Of a stretch of 16,452 bases of DNA, positions 15,781 through 16,452 are shown piece by piece. The stretch comes from JAAYGT01 sp050252075 (GTDB lineage Bacteria > Pseudomonadota > Gammaproteobacteria > Burkholderiales > Burkholderiaceae_B). The first letter of the stretch is position 1, and every line of letters begins with the position of its first letter. The DNA lies in NCBI GenBank assembly GCA_050252075.1, contig JBFWLP010000073.1, positions 1-16,452 on the forward strand, written 5' to 3'. The notes beneath the pieces are model-generated. The model was given only the letters and a program-made list of their open reading frames with translations, was not told where the DNA came from and did no database searches. A program made the position numbers and the translations under genes.

Positions 15781-15856
15781 AAGAAATAAGATTTCTTAAT
15801 TTGGCCTTATATGAAATAATATTTCAATTATCTATCATCATGAAATATTATTTCAT
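15781..15856. promoter_or_regulatory. Three evenly spaced palindromes between glmS and the Lrp/AsnC gene
   Basis: The AT-rich gap (15735-15951) holds AAGAAAT-AAG-ATTTCTT (15781-15797), TGAAATA-A-TATTTCA (15812-15826) and ATGAAATA-T-TATTTCAT (15840-15856). The second and third share an identical 15-base dyad apart from orientation. Centres lie at 15789, 15819 and 15848, that is 30 and 29 bp apart, near three helical turns. Lrp/AsnC proteins form octamers that bind short dyads in such arrays, and the gene for one begins at 15952, so these are probably its operator sites, possibly also controlling glmS. Promoter boxes in the AT-rich DNA are ambiguous. Confidence 0.6.
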
Positions 15857-15951
15857 ATCGATGGCCTGTGCGACTTCCTGCGCCAGGGTAAGGCAGGCCA
15901 CGACCGCTGGTTTGTGGCAGGGGCGCGAACAGGCATCAACGGAGTGGCAGG

Positions 15952-16428
15952 ATGACACTGGATGATCTTGATCTGCGGATACTGAATCAGCTACAGCAAG
16001 ACAGCGGATTGACGAACCATGAATTGGCCCGGCGTGTACATGCGTCGCCGCCGACGTGTTTGCGTCGGGTGCGGCGGCTGGTTGCGCAAGGGGTTGTTCA
16101 ACGGCAGGTGGCGATTCTGGATCCGGGCCGGTTGGGCGCGTTGCTGACGGCAATTCTCGAGGTCACCCTGAACGATCAAGGCGCTGAGCGTTTGCAGGCG
16201 TTCGAGCAGGCAATGGACGATGTGCCGCAGGTTCAGCAATGTTATCGGGTGTCGTCGGGGCCCGATTTCGTGCTGGTGGTGCATGTAGCCGATATGGCGG
16301 GCTATCACGCGTTAACGCATCGATGGTTAACGGCGCAGCACAACGTACGCAATGTGCGTACTTTTATTGTGGTGAATCGCAGCAAGTTTCATACGTGCCT
16401 GCCCCTGCCTAAGGCGCAGGGGCGTTAG
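15952..16428 (+). CDS. Lrp/AsnC-family transcriptional regulator
   Basis: A 158-residue DNA-binding protein with an N-terminal helix-turn-helix: LDDLDLRILNQLQQDSGLTN, then HELARRVHASPPTCLRRVRRL and GVVQRQVAILDP. A C-terminal RAM/AsnC ligand domain (about 70-150) includes VPQVQQCYRVSSGPDFVLVV and HNVRNVRTFIVV. Proteins of this family bind amino acids or related small effectors and assemble as dimers to octamers. GGAG precedes the ATG. It is divergent from glmS with 217 bp between start codons, in which the palindromic sites lie, so autoregulation is likely. The effector is unknown. Confidence 0.95.
   Translation: MTLDDLDLRILNQLQQDSGLTNHELARRVHASPPTCLRRVRRLVAQGVVQRQVAILDPGRLGALLTAILEVTLNDQGAERLQAFEQAMDDVPQVQQCYRVSSGPDFVLVVHVADMAGYHALTHRWLTAQHNVRNVRTFIVVNRSKFHTCLPLPKAQGR
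16401..16423 (+). terminator. Hairpin at the end of the Lrp/AsnC gene
   Basis: GCCCCTGC (16401-16408) and GCAGGGGC (16416-16423) form a perfect eight-base-pair stem around a seven-base loop, reaching to five bases before the end of the gene. The following GTTAGTTGGGTT is only mildly T-rich. This is a plausible intrinsic terminator that overlaps coding sequence. Confidence 0.5.
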
Positions 16429-16452
16429 TTGGGTTCGCGCCGGCTCACCACG

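Noticed and set aside
15735..15951. Possible glmS ribozyme or riboswitch in the glmS leader
   Set aside because: No conserved ribozyme core was seen; the leader is short and AT-rich, and such ribozymes are known mainly from Gram-positive bacteria.
1..16452. CRISPR array, tRNA or rRNA genes, att sites
   Set aside because: No regularly repeated spacer pattern, cloverleaf sequence or rRNA-like segment was recognised on either strand by eye.

Overview
The window comes from a Gram-negative betaproteobacterium, most likely family Alcaligenaceae (the Bordetella / Achromobacter / Pusillimonas neighbourhood). This rests on moderately high GC, two orphan Bug-type (TctC) periplasmic binding proteins each encoded in a catabolic cluster, GntR/LysR/IclR regulators beside CoA-transferase genes, and housekeeping glmS. 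It is chromosomal accessory metabolism running into a housekeeping segment. No phage, plasmid or CRISPR signal was seen.

Layout. (1) 3-734 (+): the 3' part of an enoyl-CoA hydratase gene that enters from outside the window. (2) 756-3240 (-): a two-gene unit encoding a Bug protein and an argininosuccinate-lyase-superfamily enzyme, transcribed divergently from a LysR regulator at 3370-4254 (+). (3) 4349-4783 (+): a stand-alone HIT hydrolase, ending at a hairpin shared with the convergent next operon. (4) 4857-11956 (-): a compact six-gene operon in the order GntR regulator, family III CoA transferase, biotin-dependent carboxyltransferase, nitronate-monooxygenase-like flavoprotein, rearranged CoA transferase, Bug protein. 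A perfect -35 box embedded in a 25-bp inverted repeat precedes the GntR gene. (5) 12081-13059: a decayed patch with a Sua5/YciO/YrdC pseudogene (-) and an IclR-family pseudogene (+), each with an internal deletion. (6) 13140-13649 (+): an intact DUF1993 gene. (7) 13698-13874 (-): a small remnant of an IS3-family transposase. (8) 13902-15734 (-): glmS, divergent from an Lrp/AsnC regulator at 15952-16428 (+), across an AT-rich region with three evenly spaced palindromes.

How the genes work together (inference). The GntR operon looks like a complete uptake and CoA-activation route for an unidentified carboxylic acid. Bug would capture the acid in the periplasm, the CoA transferase would make its CoA thioester, the carboxyltransferase would add or remove CO2, and the flavoprotein would oxidise or reduce an intermediate. 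The biotin carboxylase/BCCP partner and the transporter membrane subunits are not in the window and must come from elsewhere. The LysR-Bug-lyase unit is probably a second acid-utilisation module, with a C-N (or C-O) lyase whose substrate-contact region departs from true argininosuccinate lyase. The most unusual items are the six-gene operon with its rearranged CoA transferase, and the two regulatory palindrome sets at 12000-12024 and 15781-15856.
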